Assembly: GCF_009827595.1 (NCBI RefSeq)
Contig: NZ_WTYT01000005.1
Location: 310,001-374,000 of the forward strand
DNA length: 64,000 nt
Origin: Altericroceibacterium endophyticum
GTDB taxonomy: Bacteria > Pseudomonadota > Alphaproteobacteria > Sphingomonadales > Sphingomonadaceae
Direction: 5' to 3'
A program made the translations under genes and the position numbers. This document shows positions 37,784 through 46,192 of the stretch, one piece after another. The notes under the pieces are model-generated. The model made no database searches and was not told the DNA's origin. It saw only the letters and a program-made list of their open reading frames with translations. The number at the start of each line of letters is the position of its first letter. Position 1 is the stretch's first letter.

Positions 37784-38341
37784 TCAATCAAGTCCTTCAT
37801 CTTCAACCGGATTAGCCAGCGCGGGAACGGCCCGCGCGGCATCCTCTGCACTGATACCGGGCGCCGGTGCCGCGCTGATTGTTTCGCGGCGCAAGGCGAC
37901 CCGTCCGGCACGCTGGATAGCACGCACAAGGCGCGGATAAACCCCGCAGCGGCAAAGGTTGTTTATTGTTTCCCGGATTTCCGTCTCCCCCGGCACGGGC
38001 GATCGGTCCAGCAACGCCGCCGCCGCCATCGTGATCCCGGGGGTACAAAAACCGCATTGAATGGCCTGTTCTGCCACCAGAGCTTGCTGCACAGGATGCG
38101 ACCGGTCGCGGGACAGCCCCTCTATAGTGGTGATGTAGCGGCCCTCTGCCTCTCCGATCGTGACGAGGCATGATCGCAGAGCCTCCCCATCCACCAGCAC
38201 CATGCAGGCGCCGCAATCACCCACGCCGCAGCCATATTTGGTGCCTGTCAGGTTGGCCGCATCGCGCAATGCCCAGAGCAAAGGCGTGTCGCGGTCCATA
38301 TCGAATTGCACCGGCCGTTCATTAACAGTCATTTTCGACAT
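37784..38341 (-). CDS. 2Fe-2S small subunit of a xanthine-oxidase-type dehydrogenase (IorA-like)
   Basis: This 185-residue protein carries two 2Fe-2S clusters. The plant-ferredoxin motif is YGCGVGDCGACMVLV with a further Cys in LRSCLV, and the second cluster is in QCGFCTPGITMAA and NLCRCGVYPR. It matches the small subunit of isoquinoline 1-oxidoreductase or other molybdopterin aldehyde/aromatic dehydrogenases. The large Mo-cofactor subunit is expected next to it but is absent from both sides. The C-terminal tail (about 30 residues, Ala/Pro/Glu-rich) looks like an extension. Confidence 0.88.
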   Translation of the reverse strand: MSKMTVNERPVQFDMDRDTPLLWALRDAANLTGTKYGCGVGDCGACMVLVDGEALRSCLVTIGEAEGRYITTIEGLSRDRSHPVQQALVAEQAIQCGFCTPGITMAAAALLDRSPVPGETEIRETINNLCRCGVYPRLVRAIQRAGRVALRRETISAAPAPGISAEDAARAVPALANPVEDEGLD

Positions 38342-38489
38342 GCCCTGTCCCTAGCGCGGCTCAGCCCCGCGCGCCAGCGGATAGATTGGACTGCTCGCCG
38401 CGTGACAAAATCAACCAAAGGCGCAATGATGGCGCACACATCGAATCCGGCCCAATAATCGGAGCGATGGGGATAAATGGAGAGGATAT

Positions 38490-39029
38490 ATGGCAAGTCA
38501 GATGAAAGCCCCGCCCTCATCGCGCAGGCAAATCGTGGACGTTCCCAATAACTACAAGCACCTGGTCGAACGGCTCAGCCCCGGTGGGCGCTATATCGAC
38601 GCGCAAACCGACGATGATTCCCCTTGGGTTCCCTTTGGCGACAATGCCGCGATCAAGCATCTGGCCTTCGATGTGCGGCAAAACCAATATTCGAATATCT
38701 TGTGGGTGAAGGGCCCCGGCACGATCGGCACACATCTACACCGCGGCACGGTGACGATGGTCACGCTGGAGGGTAGCGTACGTTATCTGGAATATGACTG
38801 GGTCGGCACTCCCGGCGGCCTAATTCTGGAAACGCCGGGCGAAAGCCACACTCTGGTGACCGATCATCCTGAGGGCTGCAAGCTGTTTGGCTGGATGCAG
38901 GGGCCAATCGAATTTTACGATGAAGACGCCAATTTCGTCGAATCGGTCGATGTCTGGTGGTTCATCAACCACTATGAAACCCATTGCCGCGAGCACGGCC
39001 TCACTCCCAATCCTAAACTCTATCTCTGA
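38490..39029 (+). CDS. Cupin of the 2,4'-dihydroxyacetophenone dioxygenase (DAD) family
   Basis: This 179-residue single-domain cupin has SPWVPFGDNAAIKHLAFDV, the metal-binding GTHLHRGTVTMVTLEGSVRY, and the second cupin motif with GGLILETPGESHTLV. These fit the DAD family, in which an iron-dependent enzyme cleaves an aryl-ketone side chain. Members also occur in other contexts, so the reaction is not proven. GAGAGGA precedes the ATG. An SDR follows after 14 bases and a zinc alcohol dehydrogenase after that, suggesting one catabolic operon. Confidence 0.78.
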   Translation: MASQMKAPPSSRRQIVDVPNNYKHLVERLSPGGRYIDAQTDDDSPWVPFGDNAAIKHLAFDVRQNQYSNILWVKGPGTIGTHLHRGTVTMVTLEGSVRYLEYDWVGTPGGLILETPGESHTLVTDHPEGCKLFGWMQGPIEFYDEDANFVESVDVWWFINHYETHCREHGLTPNPKLYL

Positions 39030-39043
39030 CTGGTGAGCGTGAC

Positions 39044-39901
39044 ATGAAAACACTTGATCAATTCGATCTTTCGGGCCGCTCTGCCCTGATTACCGGGGCG
39101 GCCTCCGGGATAGGCCTTGCCTATGCCGAAGCCGCTGCGGAAGCCGGTGCTGGTGTCACACTGACCGATCTGGATGGCCAGGGCGCAGAACGTGAAGCGG
39201 CGCGCCTCCGCAGCGAAGGATATGATGCCCGCGCCCGGCAATGCGACGTGGCCGAACTGGATCAGGTGAGCGCCGCCTTTGATGGGCATGTCGCTGATTT
39301 CGGGGGCTGCGACATCGCCTTTGCCAATGCCGGATGGGATGCCGGAAATGGTTTCTGGACACCCGAGGGGAAGCGCAATCCTGAAGGACAGATCGATCAT
39401 TATGATCCGGAGCTCTGGTATCGCTCAATTCGCATCAACCTGACCGGCGCCTTCCACACAGTGCGCGAAGCGGCGCGGGTGATGAAGGAGAACGAAAGCC
39501 GCACCGGCAGGCGTGGCGGGTCGATCGTCATGACATCCTCCAACGCGGCGGAAGTGAATGAAGCGATCGTCGGCGTCCCCTATATGCCCGCCAAAGCCGG
39601 GTTGAAGCACTTCATGCGCCACATGGCCTATGAACTGGCCGCTTTCGGCATCCGCGTGAATGCCATCGCGCCGGGTCCCTTCGTGACCAATATTGGCGGA
39701 GGCTGGCTCAAAAAAGACCCCGCCGCGCGCAAGGCGTGGGACGAGCTGGTGCCGGTGGGCGCGGTGGCGGAAACCTATCAGATCAAACCGCTGGCCTTGT
39801 TGCTGGCCTCCGATGCAGGAAGCTATATGACAGGTTCGCACGTTATGATTGATGGCGGGATGCAACTTGGCCCCGTCAAACCATTAGATTTCGATGATTG
39901 A
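39044..39901 (+). CDS. Short-chain dehydrogenase/reductase
   Basis: This 285-residue classical SDR has the coenzyme motif ITGAASGIGLAYAEA, an acidic residue after strand 2 (TLTDLDG) that favours NAD(H), the NAG motif in FANAGWDAG, the catalytic Ser in IVMTSSNAAE, Tyr-x-x-x-Lys in PYMPAKAGL and the C-terminal TGSHVMIDGGMQLG. An insertion after NAG (about 25 residues) is unusual but known in members acting on larger substrates. The next gene begins 13 bases after the stop. Confidence 0.87.
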   Translation: MKTLDQFDLSGRSALITGAASGIGLAYAEAAAEAGAGVTLTDLDGQGAEREAARLRSEGYDARARQCDVAELDQVSAAFDGHVADFGGCDIAFANAGWDAGNGFWTPEGKRNPEGQIDHYDPELWYRSIRINLTGAFHTVREAARVMKENESRTGRRGGSIVMTSSNAAEVNEAIVGVPYMPAKAGLKHFMRHMAYELAAFGIRVNAIAPGPFVTNIGGGWLKKDPAARKAWDELVPVGAVAETYQIKPLALLLASDAGSYMTGSHVMIDGGMQLGPVKPLDFDD

Positions 39902-39914
39902 GGAACTGAAAAAC

Positions 39915-41036
39915 ATGGCAACCCAAGCACGCGCCGCAATTTGCAACGGCAATTCTGAACCCTTCAAGATCGAGGATGTCGAGCTGGCCGAGTTGCGCCC
40001 CGATGAATTGCGCATTCGCGTCGTTGCCTGCGGGATTTGCCATACCGACATGGCGGTGCGGGATCAGCAATTGCCTGTACCCCTGCCCGTCGTTCTGGGC
40101 CATGAAGGCGCCGGAATTGTCGAAGAAGTGGGCGATGCTGTTACCTCTGCCAAAGTGGGCGACCGCGTGATCATGAGTTTCAACAGCTGCGGCCATTGCC
40201 CCAGCTGCGAGATTGAGGCCCCCACCTATTGCTATAATTTCTTCCCGCATAACTGGTCCGGCGGGCGGCCCGATGGCAGCGCGACCGTGCTGAAGAATGG
40301 CGACAAGATGAATGCCAACTTCTTTGGCCAGTCCAGCTTTGCAACCCATGCAATTGCGCATGACCGCAATGTGGTGAAGGTGCCGGACAAGGCCAAGGAT
40401 CTGCCGCTGGAACGCCTCGCCCCGGTCGGCTGCGGGCTGATGACCGGCGCAGGTGCAGTGCTCAACAGCATGAAGGTTCGCGCTGGATTGCCGGTGGCAG
40501 TTGTCGGTGTCGGCACGGTGGGCATGGCCGCGATCATGGCCGCCAAGATTGCCGGGGCTGATCCGATCATTGCCGTTGATATGAATGAAACGCGGCTGGA
40601 AATGGCAAAGGAACTGGGCGCAACCCATACCTTCAATGCCAAGGATGATGCGATGGGCAAGATCAAGGATCTGCTGCCGCAGGGACTTGGCTATGCCTTT
40701 GACACGACCGGGATCAACAAGGTGATCCAGGATCTCTTCGGCTTGCTCGCCCCCATGGGTATCGTCGGCATGGTCGGCGCATCCGACCCTGCTGATATGC
40801 TGAAATTCAATGAATCCGAATTCATGGGCGGCGGCCGCCGGGTCATGGGCATTCTGGGCGGCGACAGTGATCTTCAGCACTTCCTGCCCCAGCTGATCGA
40901 ATATCACATGAACGGCCAGTTCCCCTTCGACAAGCTGATCGGCTATTTCCCGTTTGAGGACATTAACGAAGCATTCGAAGCCAGCGAAAGTGGGAAGGTG
41001 GTAAAGCCGGTCTTGCGTATTTCCGAAGAAGCCTGA
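39915..41036 (+). CDS. Zinc-dependent alcohol dehydrogenase, aryl-alcohol type
   Basis: This 373-residue medium-chain dehydrogenase has the catalytic zinc ligands in ACGICHTD, LGHEGAGIVEEVG and the Cys in APVGCGLMTGAG. The structural zinc Cys are in CGHCPSCEIEAPTYC, and the Rossmann motif is VVGVGTVGMAAIMAA with Asp in IIAVDMNETR. It resembles benzyl/aryl-alcohol dehydrogenases. ATG 39915 has GAGGAA 8 bases upstream; the ATG at 39894 overlaps the SDR and has no such site. Confidence 0.88.
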   Translation: MATQARAAICNGNSEPFKIEDVELAELRPDELRIRVVACGICHTDMAVRDQQLPVPLPVVLGHEGAGIVEEVGDAVTSAKVGDRVIMSFNSCGHCPSCEIEAPTYCYNFFPHNWSGGRPDGSATVLKNGDKMNANFFGQSSFATHAIAHDRNVVKVPDKAKDLPLERLAPVGCGLMTGAGAVLNSMKVRAGLPVAVVGVGTVGMAAIMAAKIAGADPIIAVDMNETRLEMAKELGATHTFNAKDDAMGKIKDLLPQGLGYAFDTTGINKVIQDLFGLLAPMGIVGMVGASDPADMLKFNESEFMGGGRRVMGILGGDSDLQHFLPQLIEYHMNGQFPFDKLIGYFPFEDINEAFEASESGKVVKPVLRISEEA

Positions 41037-41056
41037 ACCCCGCGCGCGGCCGTCAT

Positions 41057-41094
41057 GCAGGGTCTGCACCAGCCTTTGGCGGTGAAGACCCTGC
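41057..41094 (+). terminator. Long hairpin after the cupin-SDR-ADH operon
   Basis: GCAGGGTCT pairs with AGACCCTGC. Inside, CACC pairs with GGTG and GCC with GGC around a TTT loop. It starts 21 bases after the dehydrogenase stop. No T-run follows, so it may be a terminator assisted by Rho or a 3' stability element. The rest of the 267-base gap to the next gene shows no gene or clear promoter. Confidence 0.55.
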
Positions 41095-41303
41095 CCGATC
41101 CACCCCCTGCACGGACGAGATCGTGGTGTATGTCGGCCGCTGCGACACCGTGCAAGGATGCGAGCAATACCCGCTGCACGGCGGGAATTACGCTCGATAT
41201 GCAGATGTGCTGCCCCGGCCAATCCTTGCATCAAAGCGCCGCTCGGCGATTAAAGTCGGTGCAGCACTAGGAATGCACGACCGGCCACCCATCTAAAGGG
41301 CGC

Positions 41304-42674
41304 ATGGCCGAAAAACACATTGCTCGTCTCACCCAAGGTTCCATAGTCGGCCATCTGGTGGGACAAACAACGCCCGCAATAATTGGCATTTATGCCATCG
41401 TTTCAGTCGGACTGACCGATGCCTATTTCATTGGCCGGGTCGGCGGTGACGCTTTGGCGGCGGTCAGCTTCATCTTCCCGGTAATTACCGCGCTTTCCAG
41501 CCTTGGCGTGGGCGTCATGGTCGGCGTGGCCTCGGTCGTGTCGCGCCTGCTCGGCGCCGGGAATGCGGAACAGGCGGTGCGCCGGGCCAATCTGGGCATA
41601 GTGCTGGCCATGATGCTGGGCCTGCTGCTGGGCCTGACTCTGTTTCTCCTGCGCCAGCCGCTATTCCGGCTGATGCAGGCGGATGATGCGCTGCTGCCGC
41701 TGATCGATGATTACATGACGCCCTATGCCATCGGCTTCCCTCTGTTGCTGATGATGAACGGGATCAATGGCGTGCTACGCGCGCAAGGCGCGGCCAAACG
41801 CAGCACCACAATCCTGATGGCCTATGCGCTGACCAATCTGGTTTTCGACCCTATCCTGATTGACGGTGCCTTTGGCTGGCAGGGCTTCGGCATCGCCGGG
41901 GCATCCTATGCCACCCTGCTGGGCTGGCTGGTCGGGCTGGTTACCGGCTTTACCCTGCTGCAAAAGAGCCAGATCCGCTTCAGCCCGGCCAGCTTGGGCC
42001 GCGCCCATTGGAAAGACGGGACGCTGGCGATTTTCCGGGTTGCAACACCAGCAGCCTTTTCCAATTCCATCAACCCGGTCGGCCTGTCCATTCTCACCGC
42101 CTTTCTGGCGAGTGAGGGTCAGGCCGCAGTGGCTGGGTTTGGCGCGGGCGGACGGTTGCAGACCTTTGCCGTCGTGCCGCTGCTGGCATTATCAAGCTCA
42201 ATCGGCGGGATTGTAGGGCAAAATTGGGGTGCCAAACGCTTTGACAGGGCGCGTTCGGCCATGCTGGGCGCGGGCAGTTTCTGCCTGCTTTACGGTCTGG
42301 CTGCGGCCTGCGCGCTCTATTTCACCAGAGGCTGGCTGGCAGAGCGATTCAGCGATGACCCGCAAGTCATTGCAGCAACCATGCGTTATCTGGAAATCTC
42401 GGTCTGGGGTTATGCCGGCTATGGCCTGCTGATTGTCTGCAACGGTGCGCTCAATGCGATTGACCGGGCCGGCACCACTTTGCTGCTCTCGCTCGCCCGC
42501 GTTCTGCTCGTCATGGTGCCGATGGCATGGATCCTCACGGCCAGCATGGGTGCCGATGCAATCTATCTGGCCGAATTGTGCTGCAACCTCGCCGCGGGCG
42601 CTGCGGCAATGGTGCTGGTCGCCTGGGTATTTGGCCTCATTGGCCATGGGGCAAAAGGTCACAGCGCAAACTAG
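41304..42674 (+). CDS. MATE family efflux transporter
   Basis: This 456-residue inner-membrane protein has 12 hydrophobic segments in two pseudo-symmetric halves, as in Na+ or H+ driven multidrug exporters. Characteristic pieces are GLTDAYFIGRVGGDALAAVS in the first half and the related segment in the second half (FGAGGRLQTFAVVPLLAL, GGIVGQNWGAKRFDRA). Substrates cannot be predicted. It lies between the dehydrogenase cluster and the semialdehyde dehydrogenase, all on the plus strand. Confidence 0.9.
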   Translation: MAEKHIARLTQGSIVGHLVGQTTPAIIGIYAIVSVGLTDAYFIGRVGGDALAAVSFIFPVITALSSLGVGVMVGVASVVSRLLGAGNAEQAVRRANLGIVLAMMLGLLLGLTLFLLRQPLFRLMQADDALLPLIDDYMTPYAIGFPLLLMMNGINGVLRAQGAAKRSTTILMAYALTNLVFDPILIDGAFGWQGFGIAGASYATLLGWLVGLVTGFTLLQKSQIRFSPASLGRAHWKDGTLAIFRVATPAAFSNSINPVGLSILTAFLASEGQAAVAGFGAGGRLQTFAVVPLLALSSSIGGIVGQNWGAKRFDRARSAMLGAGSFCLLYGLAAACALYFTRGWLAERFSDDPQVIAATMRYLEISVWGYAGYGLLIVCNGALNAIDRAGTTLLLSLARVLLVMVPMAWILTASMGADAIYLAELCCNLAAGAAAMVLVAWVFGLIGHGAKGHSAN

Positions 42675-42729
42675 GCTCAAAATTCGTCCTCATGCATTGG
42701 TCTGGTAAAGCGATAAAGGAACCAGACAT

Positions 42730-44187
42730 ATGCCCACTCCGCGCAAGACGCTGACGCAATCAGATCTCCTCATCGAAAAGGCACTGATCGATGGCGACTG
42801 GATCGCCGGATCTCAGCAGCCCATCACAATAGATGATCCCTTTACCGAGGAGGTTTTTGCCGAAGTCCCCTCGCTTAGTGAAGAGGATACGCAGCGCGCG
42901 ATCACAGCGGCCAGCAGTGCCTTTCCGGAATGGGCTGGCCGCACAGCGCAGGAACGCGGAAAATTGCTGCGCCGCTGGTTTGATCTGATTGCCGAGAACC
43001 GGGATGATCTGGCCACTCTCATCACGCTGGAAAACGGCAAACCTTTCGCCGAAGCGCAGGGCGAGGTGGATTATGCCAATGGCTTCATGGAATTTTATGC
43101 CGAGGAAGCCACCCGCACATTGGGGGAAATTATTCCCGCCAATCAGCCGGGGCGCCGGATGCAGGCCGACCGACAACCCGTAGGTGTTTGCGCGGCGATT
43201 ACCCCCTGGAATTTCCCGCTCGCCATGCTGACGCGCAAAGTCGGCCCAGCACTCGCCGCTGGCTGCACGATGATTGCCAAACCGGCCAGCCAGACGCCGC
43301 TTACAGCCCTAGCCTTCGCAAAATTGGGTCAGGAAGCCGGCATTCCAAAAGGCGTGTTTCAATGCCTGACCGGCAAAGCCAGCGTATTGGGTAACGCATT
43401 GACGCAATCCCAGACCGTCCGCAAACTGACCTTTACGGGCTCCACGGAAGTGGGCGTAAAGCTGTATGAAGCATGCGCCCCGACGATGAAGAAAATCTCC
43501 ATGGAGCTGGGCGGCAATGCACCGCTGCTGATCTTTGACGATGCCGATCTCGACAATGCGGTGGAAACCGCGATGACCGCCAAATTCCGCAATAGCGGGC
43601 AGAGCTGCGTCGCGGCCAATCGCATCTATGTGCAGGATGGTATCCGCGATGCCTTCCTTTCCGCCTTCGCCTCCAAAGTGAAGGGCCTCACCGCAGGTGA
43701 CGGCTTTGCCGAGGGAACCGATATCGGCCCGCTCATCGACCGCGACGGCCTCGCCAAGGTCCGCGAACACCGCGACACTGCGTTGCAGGCGGGCGCAAAG
43801 TGCCTCGCTGGCGGCAGCGATGCGGATGGCCGTTTGTTCACGCCCACGCTGATCGCCGATCTGCCAAAGGACGCGAAACCGGCGCAGGAGGAAACCTTCG
43901 GCCCGCTCGCCAGCGTCTTTGGATTTACCACTTTCGAGGAAGGGCTGGAGCTCGCTAATGCGACCCCGTTCGGCCTTGCCGCCTATCTGTGTGCATCCGA
44001 TCCGCAGACCATCGAACGCGCCAGCATGGGGCTGGAAAGCGGCATGGTCGGGATTAATACCGGGCTGATTTCAACGCCACTTGCCCCCTTTGGCGGAGTA
44101 AAAATGTCCGGTCTTGGCCGTGAAGGCTCCCACCATGGCATCGCCGAATATCTGAATGTGAAATATCTCTGTCAGGCGCAGCTATAA
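42730..44187 (+). CDS. gabD: NAD(P)-dependent succinate-semialdehyde dehydrogenase
   Basis: This 485-residue aldehyde dehydrogenase has ITPWNFPLAMLTRKVGPALA, the catalytic Glu in SMELGGNAPLLIFDDADLD and the catalytic Cys in FRNSGQSCVAANRIYV, which place it in the GabD-like branch. The final PFGGVKMSGLGREGSHHGI is also typical. It would oxidise succinate semialdehyde, for example from GABA or from 4-hydroxybutyrate-type catabolism. No gabT is nearby. Confidence 0.88.
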   Translation: MPTPRKTLTQSDLLIEKALIDGDWIAGSQQPITIDDPFTEEVFAEVPSLSEEDTQRAITAASSAFPEWAGRTAQERGKLLRRWFDLIAENRDDLATLITLENGKPFAEAQGEVDYANGFMEFYAEEATRTLGEIIPANQPGRRMQADRQPVGVCAAITPWNFPLAMLTRKVGPALAAGCTMIAKPASQTPLTALAFAKLGQEAGIPKGVFQCLTGKASVLGNALTQSQTVRKLTFTGSTEVGVKLYEACAPTMKKISMELGGNAPLLIFDDADLDNAVETAMTAKFRNSGQSCVAANRIYVQDGIRDAFLSAFASKVKGLTAGDGFAEGTDIGPLIDRDGLAKVREHRDTALQAGAKCLAGGSDADGRLFTPTLIADLPKDAKPAQEETFGPLASVFGFTTFEEGLELANATPFGLAAYLCASDPQTIERASMGLESGMVGINTGLISTPLAPFGGVKMSGLGREGSHHGIAEYLNVKYLCQAQL

Positions 44188-44231
44188 GCGCCGCCCGGCC
44201 GCCGGAATTCCTGTCGCAAGAATAATGTGCG

Positions 44232-44594
44232 TCAGGATTCCTGCGGCGCGGCGCGCAGCGCATTTTCAAGGTCTCGGCAGGCATCACCCTCGGCCCGTTC
44301 AATCAGCTGCGCAGTCAGCGCGCGATAGGCGGACAGAGCCGCATGGCCAGCGGGGGTAAGACAGGCGCCGGCACGCTCCCCGCCACCGGGCCGCGTTTCC
44401 ACCAAAGCCTCCCGAAAACACCGGTTCATCGTATCAACCAGCAACCACGCACGGCGATAGCTCATGCCCATACTGCGCGCCGCGGCAGAGATGGAGCCCT
44501 CGCTGGCAATAGCCTCCAGCAGATCGGCCTTGCCCGGCCCCATCGCGATCTCTTCCCCGCAATAGAGCTGAAGCTTGATTTTCAGATGCGCCAT
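44232..44594 (-). CDS. modE: Winged-helix regulator, ModE DNA-binding domain only
   Basis: This 120-residue protein matches the N-terminal LysR-like winged helix of ModE (LLEAIASEGSISAAARSMGM, SYRRAWLLVDTMN, GGGERAGACLTPAG). The two MOP molybdate-binding domains of full ModE are missing, so it cannot bind molybdate in the usual way. It is divergent from modA across a 77-base space containing a good Mo-box-like palindrome. It probably represses modABC. Confidence 0.88.
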   Translation of the reverse strand: MAHLKIKLQLYCGEEIAMGPGKADLLEAIASEGSISAAARSMGMSYRRAWLLVDTMNRCFREALVETRPGGGERAGACLTPAGHAALSAYRALTAQLIERAEGDACRDLENALRAAPQES

Positions 44595-44644
44595 CGACTG
44601 TCCCTTGATGTGAACGGAATAGAGCAGAAACGGCGCTGGACCAA

Positions 44645-44664
44645 CTATATATGCGCGGATATAG
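44645..44664. promoter_or_regulatory. Mo-box-like operator for ModE
   Basis: CTATAT (44645-44650) and ATATAG (44659-44664) flank 8 bases, resembling the ModE consensus of CGCTATATA and its complement around a short spacer. The right side extends to ATATAGCGC. It overlaps the upstream ATG (44651) of modA, which supports translation from ATG 44672 instead. Confidence 0.6.
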
Positions 44665-44671
44665 CGCTGTC

Positions 44672-45496
44672 ATGACCAGCCCTCCTTCCCATCAGGCACA
44701 CCGGACGTGGCAAGCGCGGGCGCTCACACTGATTTTTACACTCTTTGCTCTGGGGCTTGCCGCTTGTTCGCGCGCTCCATCCCCCGATGAAGGCCCCCTG
44801 GTCCTTGCCGCGTCGAGTATGCAGGAGGCGATGCTGGATGCCGCCGAGCAATGGCATGATTCTGGCCATCCAAAGCCCGTTGTCGCCTTTGCGGCATCGT
44901 CATCGCTGGCTCGCCAATTGCTGCATGGGGCACCGGCGGATCTCTTTATCTCCGCCAATCAGGACTGGATGGACAGCGTCGAACCGGCTGGATTACTGCG
45001 CGCCGGTAGTCGTGCCAATTTGGTCGGTAACGAGATTGTACTGATCGCGCCCAAAGGGCAAAACCAAGCCATTAATCTCAGCGATAGCAGCAGTTTTACA
45101 GCGGCGCTGGGCGACCGGGGGCGCCTTGCGATGGCCGATCCGCAGGCTGTGCCAGCCGGCCGTTATGGCAAGGCATCGCTGGAAAATCTGGGTCTATGGC
45201 CGGATTTGTCTGACCGCATCGCGCCAGCGGATAATGTTCGCGCCGCACTGGGTCTGGTGGAAAGCGGGGAAACGCCACTGGGAATTGTCTATGCGACCGA
45301 CGCCGCGGCGGCATCCGACCGGGTGACAATTATCGCGCGTTTTCCGGAAACATCTCACCCGCCAATCCGCTACCCCCTCGCGGTACTGGCTGGCTCTGCC
45401 CATTCCGATGCAATGGATTTCCGTGATTTTCTGCTGTCTCCTCAGGGGCAGGCAATTTTCGTCAAACATGGCTTCTCAGCCGGGCGGGCGGAATAG
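44672..45496 (+). CDS. modA: Molybdate ABC transporter substrate-binding lipoprotein
   Basis: This 274-residue binding protein has a long N-region and a lipobox GLAAC (FALGLAACSR), so it is probably membrane-anchored. The binding-protein body begins LVLAASSMQEAMLDAAEQW with the oxyanion-binding Ser-Ser, then FAASSSLARQLLHGAPADLFISANQDWMD and the later MADPQAVPAGRYG and GIVYATDAAA, all typical for ModA. Start 44672 is preferred because the Mo-box covers the earlier ATG at 44651. modB follows after 6 bases. Confidence 0.92.
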   Translation: MTSPPSHQAHRTWQARALTLIFTLFALGLAACSRAPSPDEGPLVLAASSMQEAMLDAAEQWHDSGHPKPVVAFAASSSLARQLLHGAPADLFISANQDWMDSVEPAGLLRAGSRANLVGNEIVLIAPKGQNQAINLSDSSSFTAALGDRGRLAMADPQAVPAGRYGKASLENLGLWPDLSDRIAPADNVRAALGLVESGETPLGIVYATDAAAASDRVTIIARFPETSHPPIRYPLAVLAGSAHSDAMDFRDFLLSPQGQAIFVKHGFSAGRAE

Positions 45497-45502
45497 ACCG
45501 CG

Positions 45503-46192
45503 ATGTTCAGCGCCACGGAATGGACGATTATCGCTTTGTCCCTGCGGGTCAGTCTGGTGGCCATCGCGCTGACATTACCGCTGGCCTATGCGCTTGCCTG
45601 GCTGCTGGCCCGGCGCAGCTTTCCGGGCAAATTACTGCTGGATGCGGCCATTCATTTGCCGCTGGTCGTGCCGCCCGTGGTCACGGGCTGGTTACTATTG
45701 CTGACATTCGGGCGCAACGGAGTGCTGGGCAACTGGCTGGAAACGCAGCTCGGCATTACGCTGATGTTCCGGTGGACCGGGGCGGCGCTGGCTGCCGCGA
45801 TCATGGCACTCCCCTTGATGGTGCGCGCCATGCGGCTTTCGATAGAGAATGTCGACCGGCGCCTGATCCATGCGGCCCGCTCGCTCGGAGCCTCACGTTT
45901 TCATGCCTTCCGGACCATCACCCTACCTCTTTCCATTCCCGGAATTCTGGCCGGTGCAGTGCTGGGCTTTGCCCGTTCGATCGGCGAATTTGGTGCAACC
46001 ATAACCTTCGTGTCCAACATCCCCGGCGAAACACGCACCCTTCCGCTCGCCATCTACACCGGCCTGCAGGTTCCCGGCAGTGAAATGGCCGTCACGCGAC
46101 TGGCTCTGATATCAGTGGCCTTGTCAGTCGGGGCGCTGCTTTTCTCCGAAGTGATGATGCGCAAGGCAGGCCGGGACGCACATGTTCTTTGA
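45503..46192 (+). CDS. modB: Molybdate ABC transporter permease
   Basis: This 229-residue permease has five to six TM helices and the EAA loop (HAARSLGASRFHAFRTITLPLSIPGILAG) that contacts ModC. The phrase FARSIGEFGATITFVSNIPGETRTLPLAIY is highly typical for ModB. It overlaps modC by 11 bases. Confidence 0.95.
   Translation: MFSATEWTIIALSLRVSLVAIALTLPLAYALAWLLARRSFPGKLLLDAAIHLPLVVPPVVTGWLLLLTFGRNGVLGNWLETQLGITLMFRWTGAALAAAIMALPLMVRAMRLSIENVDRRLIHAARSLGASRFHAFRTITLPLSIPGILAGAVLGFARSIGEFGATITFVSNIPGETRTLPLAIYTGLQVPGSEMAVTRLALISVALSVGALLFSEVMMRKAGRDAHVL

Noticed and set aside
41055-41270. A 71-codon plus-strand ORF after the zinc alcohol dehydrogenase
   Set aside because: It begins within a strong hairpin, has an irregular composition and no ribosome binding site, so the region is treated as non-coding.
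44651-44671. Earlier ATG of modA
   Set aside because: The Mo-box-like palindrome covers this codon. A start at 44672 keeps the whole lipoprotein signal and is more likely, although the ribosome binding site is weak in both cases.
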